DNA of 7,587 nt from Acidobacteriota bacterium (GTDB lineage Bacteria; Acidobacteriota; Terriglobia; Bryobacterales; JACQDG01). Where the stretch lies: assembly GCA_016201195.1 (NCBI GenBank), contig JACQDI010000660.1:1-7587 (forward strand). Reading direction: 5' to 3'. The notes beneath the pieces were generated by a model. The model was not told where the DNA came from, ran no database searches, and saw only the letters and a program-made list of their open reading frames with translations. Below are positions 4,528 through 7,587 of the stretch, in pieces. Position numbers and translations under genes: made by a program. Position 1 is the first letter of the stretch. Every line of letters starts with the position of its first letter.

Positions 4528-6084
4528 TCAAGCCACGATTTCATTCGCCGCGCGTTCGCCGCTCTCTACGGCCCCGTTCAGATATCCCTGGAAGTCGACC
4601 GAAGTGTGCTCCCCGGCGAAGTGGCACTGTCCCTCGGGCTCGCGTTCAACGCCGGCAAACTGGGTGTACTGGCCGACCTTCCAATAGGAGTACGATCCCA
4701 GCGTCCACGGATAGGCCAGCCAGTAGTCCAGCGTGGCCCGTCCGTTCCATTTGGCCCCGATGCCCGGCAGCACCGGCTCGATCTGAGCGAGGAACTGCGC
4801 CGCGCGGCTGCCGGGCGTACCGCTGTTGAAGCTCGCCCCGATGCTGCCACCCGTATAGTCAACCAGGATGCCCGACTTCCCGGACTGGGCCCGCGTCACA
4901 TCCCACGTGTTCTGGTACCCGGTGTCGGCGAAGGTGGCGCCGTTGTTGCCGAGCAACTCCCAGTGCCGGTCCCGGAACTGCGCGTGCAGCTTCGTGTTTG
5001 TGCCCATGCCCAGCTCCCGGATCGCCGTGACCTTCAGGGGCCGGAAACCGGCCCGGCTGAAGTCGACGGAGGCGCGCAGAATGGAAAACGGCAGGGCGAG
5101 GACGACCTGGTCGGCGCCCACCTCCACGCTGGCGCGACCACTGCGAAACGTCAGGGTATAGCTGGCGTCTGCATTTTGCTGGATTGCTTCGAGCCGCTGG
5201 CCCAAGCGGATCTGCCCGCCCAGCGCGGCCGCGAGCACCGCCGGGATCTGGTCGTTGCCGCCCCGCACGTGGTACTTCTCGTTGGAAGGGCCGAAGATGC
5301 GCAGTTGCCCCGGTCCCAGGAACCCGAGCAGGTAAAGCAGGTTGAGCGAGCTCTGGACGCCCGAATCCGCGCCGTACTCGATGTTGTAGGCGACGTCCAG
5401 CAACTGGCCGAGCCGCGAGCCGATCCCTCCCGGCACGTTGTGGTTGATCCAGTCGACGATCGACAGGTGGTCCAGTTCAAAGCCGCGGGCTGTGTAGCTG
5501 TTGTATAGAGTGGGGTAGCCCGCCGCCGACAAGTCGCTGTGGATGGCCTGCCAGATCTGCTTCAGGTCGTCGGTCGCTTCGTCGAAGGTGTACGGCCGCC
5601 CGTCGAAGTAATAGAAGTCCTCGGCGCCGTTCTTTTCCGCTTGCAGGAGATTATCCAGGGTGAGCCCCAGCTCCTGGGCGAGTTGCCGGGTTTCCTTGTG
5701 GCTCTGATCGATCAGTTCCCCGCCATGCTCGGCGATCTGCCCCTCGGCGAAGTCTCCGCGCCGTGTCCAGCACCGCCCGCCCACTCGGCCGGCCGCCTCG
5801 AAGACCTGAGCCACCAGGCCGCGCTGCCGGAGCCGGTAGGCGCAGACCAGCCCGGCCAGGCCCGCCCCCACAACCACGATTCGCGGCGCCGAGGCCCGGC
5901 TTACAACCCTGGCCGCCGGCGCCAGCGCCAACACCCCGGCCGCCCCGCGCAGAAACTCGCGCCGGCTCTGTGTTCGCCCCCGCCTCTCGGCCCTCACCTG
6001 ATCCGCCGCGATCCCCCTGCTTTCAGCTTCCTCGACGATGCTGAACATCTCCCTCAGCGCATCTGCGATCGGTGTCTTTGGCAC
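4528..6084 (-). CDS. Tat-exported flavin monoamine oxidase (FAD amine/amino-acid oxidase)
   Basis: A 518-residue FAD amine oxidase of the MAO/L-amino-acid oxidase type: it would oxidise an amine or amino acid to the imine with release of H2O2. A polar, helical N-terminal stretch of about 39 residues precedes a twin-arginine motif SRREFLRG (40-47). A hydrophobic segment follows (GAAGVLALAPAARVV), then ASA-PR near 66, so Tat export is likely. The Rossmann FAD site is VVGAGLAGL (71-79), with E96 and the GRVGGR motif (99-104). Other family blocks are RGGNDQIP (274-281), VVLALPFS (327-334), Lys365 in GTNTKLH at the position of the conserved MAO lysine, and the C-terminal FAD motif CHFAGEHTS (487-495) plus GYLNGAVESGERAA. 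The start is GTG with GGAGGT 8 bases upstream. The gene follows an acyl-CoA dehydrogenase by 52 bases. The substrate cannot be told. Confidence 0.9.
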   Translation of the reverse strand: MPKTPIADALREMFSIVEEAESRGIAADQVRAERRGRTQSRREFLRGAAGVLALAPAARVVSRASAPRIVVVGAGLAGLVCAYRLRQRGLVAQVFEAAGRVGGRCWTRRGDFAEGQIAEHGGELIDQSHKETRQLAQELGLTLDNLLQAEKNGAEDFYYFDGRPYTFDEATDDLKQIWQAIHSDLSAAGYPTLYNSYTARGFELDHLSIVDWINHNVPGGIGSRLGQLLDVAYNIEYGADSGVQSSLNLLYLLGFLGPGQLRIFGPSNEKYHVRGGNDQIPAVLAAALGGQIRLGQRLEAIQQNADASYTLTFRSGRASVEVGADQVVLALPFSILRASVDFSRAGFRPLKVTAIRELGMGTNTKLHAQFRDRHWELLGNNGATFADTGYQNTWDVTRAQSGKSGILVDYTGGSIGASFNSGTPGSRAAQFLAQIEPVLPGIGAKWNGRATLDYWLAYPWTLGSYSYWKVGQYTQFAGVEREPEGQCHFAGEHTSVDFQGYLNGAVESGERAANEIVA

Positions 6085-6092
6085 AGCCCGCT

Positions 6093-6098
6093 ACCTCC
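6093..6098 (-). promoter_or_regulatory. Strong ribosome binding site of the amine oxidase gene
   Basis: GGAGGT on the minus strand, with 8 bases to a GTG codon at 6084. It fixes the GTG start of the oxidase, which has no upstream ATG, and is the best ribosome site in the window, suggesting independent, efficient initiation rather than coupling to the acyl-CoA dehydrogenase gene. Confidence 0.8.
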
Positions 6099-6136
6099 AA
6101 GGTTCACCCCGCAGGGTAACACGCCCGCTCAGAAGA

Positions 6137-7587
6137 TCAGCGGGGCTCGCCTCTGGACGCGAGGCCCGTGGACAAAGCCTCGGCCGTCAAGACGGCCAGG
6201 TCGCGAAAGAGCTCCTCCGCCGTGGCCTCCTTTTCTACTGTGGGCAGGGCCAGGTGATGCTCCACCCTCGACTCAAACTCTTTCCGCTTCTGTGGGGCGA
6301 CCCATGGCGCCAGGTGTTCCAAAAGCAACCGATGCGCCCCCTTGCGCTCCATGACCTCCAGACCGTCCAGGATCTGGCGGTGGCAGGTGCCCTCCCAAAT
6401 GGCCAGGATCATCGCCTCCCGGAACCATCTCTCCGCCGGATATTCGGCAAGAGCGCCCAAGCCGCCGTGCACCTCCATGGCCCACTTGGCTGTTTGCGCA
6501 GCGAGCTCGGAGGTCCAGTACTTGGCCAGATGGGCGATCAGCCGAAACAGGTGGTAGCGATTGGAGTCGGGAGGGGTCTCGCGCCAGACCTCGTTCAAAC
6601 GTTGCGCGCTTTCCCACGCCAGGGCACACGCGGTCCGGAGCGCACTCAGCCGCTCCTCGAACTGTTTCTGCAAGAGGGGATGCTCCAGAATGGGCTTGCC
6701 GAAGGCGGTCCGTTGCTCGGCAAAGGACAGGGCTTCGGCCAGCGCTCGTTGCGCGACCGCCACGCTTCCCATGCTGTTGGCGACCCGCGAGATATTCAGC
6801 GTCTCCAGGATCAGGTGAATTCCCCTCTCCGGCTGGCCGAGAAGGTAGGCCTCGCTGTCTCGCAGCTCTACCTCCCCGGTGGGCACCGAACGGGTAGCAA
6901 TCTTGTCTTTTAGCCGGCGCACGAAGTAGTTCAGGCTCCCGTCTTCTCGTTGTCGAGGCAGCAGGAAAAGGGCCAGCCCCCTCACGTTTCGGGGCGCTCC
7001 CTCGGGCCGGGCAGCCACGACCGCCAGTTCGGCTCCCACGTTGCTCGCGAAATACTTGTCACCGGTCAGGAGCCATCGGTCGCCCGCAGCGCGGGCCACA
7101 GTCTCTACGGCCGCGCCGAGGTCGGAGCCGCCTTTCACCTCGGTCATCCAGGTTGCCCCCTGCCACACTCTGGCGTCCTTGCGGAGAAGCTGCGCCAGGA
7201 ACCGGCTCTTGAGCCGCTCGTCTCCGTACTTGTCGAGGGGTATAGCCGTGGAGAGGGAGACCACGTAGGGACAGCAAAGCCCAGGGTCATAGAAACTGGT
7301 CAGGTAGTGCAGAAGGTTGCAACTCAGCAGGGAGTTCTCCTCGAAGGCCCTCCACACCACACCTGCCTGGTAGCCCTTTTTCAGCGCTTTCCAATATTCC
7401 GGCGCAAATAGGACTTCATCTACACGATTCCCGAAGCGGTCGAACATACGCAGCCAGGGCGTGCCTGCGCGATCCGTGGCATCGGAGATCTGCCGCCCCT
7501 CCGCTTCGCACCACGCTTCGTAGTCCTGGAGCATCCGCTCCTGGGGGACCTCAACCAGAACGTGCTTCAGGAACTGCACGGGTGAGC
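6137..7587 (-). CDS. AidB-like acyl-CoA dehydrogenase family flavoprotein, probably 5'-truncated
   Basis: A frame of at least 480 residues in the acyl-CoA dehydrogenase superfamily, closest by eye to the AidB-like branch. Counted from GTG 7579: FAD/substrate loop GATWMTEVKGGSD (141-153), then the beta-domain with WLLTGDKYFASN (169-180), RDSEAYLLGQPERGI (240-254), the helical-domain motif EQRTAFGKPILEHPLLQ (288-304), MEVHGGLGALAEYPAERWFREA (368-389), and IWEGTCHRQ (394-402), whose Glu396 is at the catalytic base position. A C-terminal helical tail of about 75 residues follows, as in AidB relatives. The frame is open to the window edge, and GTG 7579 has no ribosome site and seems short at the N-terminus, so the true start is probably outside. 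The role is uncertain: AidB itself is a flavoprotein of the alkylation response, and many relatives are uncharacterised acyl-CoA dehydrogenases. It is probably in one transcript with the monoamine oxidase. Confidence 0.9.
   Translation of the reverse strand, partial: SPVQFLKHVLVEVPQERMLQDYEAWCEAEGRQISDATDRAGTPWLRMFDRFGNRVDEVLFAPEYWKALKKGYQAGVVWRAFEENSLLSCNLLHYLTSFYDPGLCCPYVVSLSTAIPLDKYGDERLKSRFLAQLLRKDARVWQGATWMTEVKGGSDLGAAVETVARAAGDRWLLTGDKYFASNVGAELAVVAARPEGAPRNVRGLALFLLPRQREDGSLNYFVRRLKDKIATRSVPTGEVELRDSEAYLLGQPERGIHLILETLNISRVANSMGSVAVAQRALAEALSFAEQRTAFGKPILEHPLLQKQFEERLSALRTACALAWESAQRLNEVWRETPPDSNRYHLFRLIAHLAKYWTSELAAQTAKWAMEVHGGLGALAEYPAERWFREAMILAIWEGTCHRQILDGLEVMERKGAHRLLLEHLAPWVAPQKRKEFESRVEHHLALPTVEKEATAEELFRDLAVLTAEALSTGLASRGEPR

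Noticed and set aside
4426..5508. A 360-codon plus-strand frame opposite the amine oxidase
   Set aside because: It mirrors the oxidase codons, has no recognisable motif and no promoter or ribosome site of note, so it is a shadow frame.
6100..6121. Inverted repeat GTTACCC/GGGTGAAC between the acyl-CoA dehydrogenase and oxidase genes
   Set aside because: The stem has a bulge and no U-tract, so it is not an intrinsic terminator. It sits just before the GGAGGT site and could affect translation, but the support is too weak.

Overview
All seven long reading frames lie on the minus strand, in high-GC DNA with short gaps and several 4-base ATGA overlaps. This suggests a free-living bacterium with compact operons. 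The phoH-ybeY-CNNM/CorC-era order and the character of the PhoH, Era and Tat-type amine oxidase proteins suggest an Acidobacteriota member. That is an impression from family knowledge, not a search result, and confidence is moderate at best.

Reading in the direction of transcription (right to left): the right edge (7587-6137) carries an AidB-like acyl-CoA dehydrogenase whose 5' end probably lies outside the window. After 52 bases comes a Tat-exported flavin monoamine oxidase (6084-4528) with a GTG start and a strong ribosome binding site. Ten bases later a 41-codon ORF (4518-4393) begins; it encodes a small hydrophobic protein.

Next is the regulatory region of the second operon. A good sigma70-type promoter (TTGACT, 18 bases, TATATT; 4401-4372) is followed by a leader of about 107 nt. 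The leader contains a possible nine-codon ORF ending against an orphan AGGAGG, and then a textbook intrinsic terminator (4308-4279) only 20 bases before the phoH ATG. A terminator between promoter and first gene is the layout of an attenuator, and it is the most interesting signal here.

The second operon is phoH (4258-3260), ybeY (3252-2800), a CNNM/CorC-type CBS membrane protein (2803-1523), era (1526-585), a secreted BON-domain protein (634-287) and an unrecognised gene running off the left edge (267-1). PhoH, YbeY and Era are all linked to 16S rRNA maturation and ribosome quality control, so this is essentially a ribosome-maturation operon with envelope genes attached. A 10-base tandem repeat sits on the era/BON overlap and encodes the end of Era. 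No tRNA, rRNA, CRISPR array or insertion sequence was seen.
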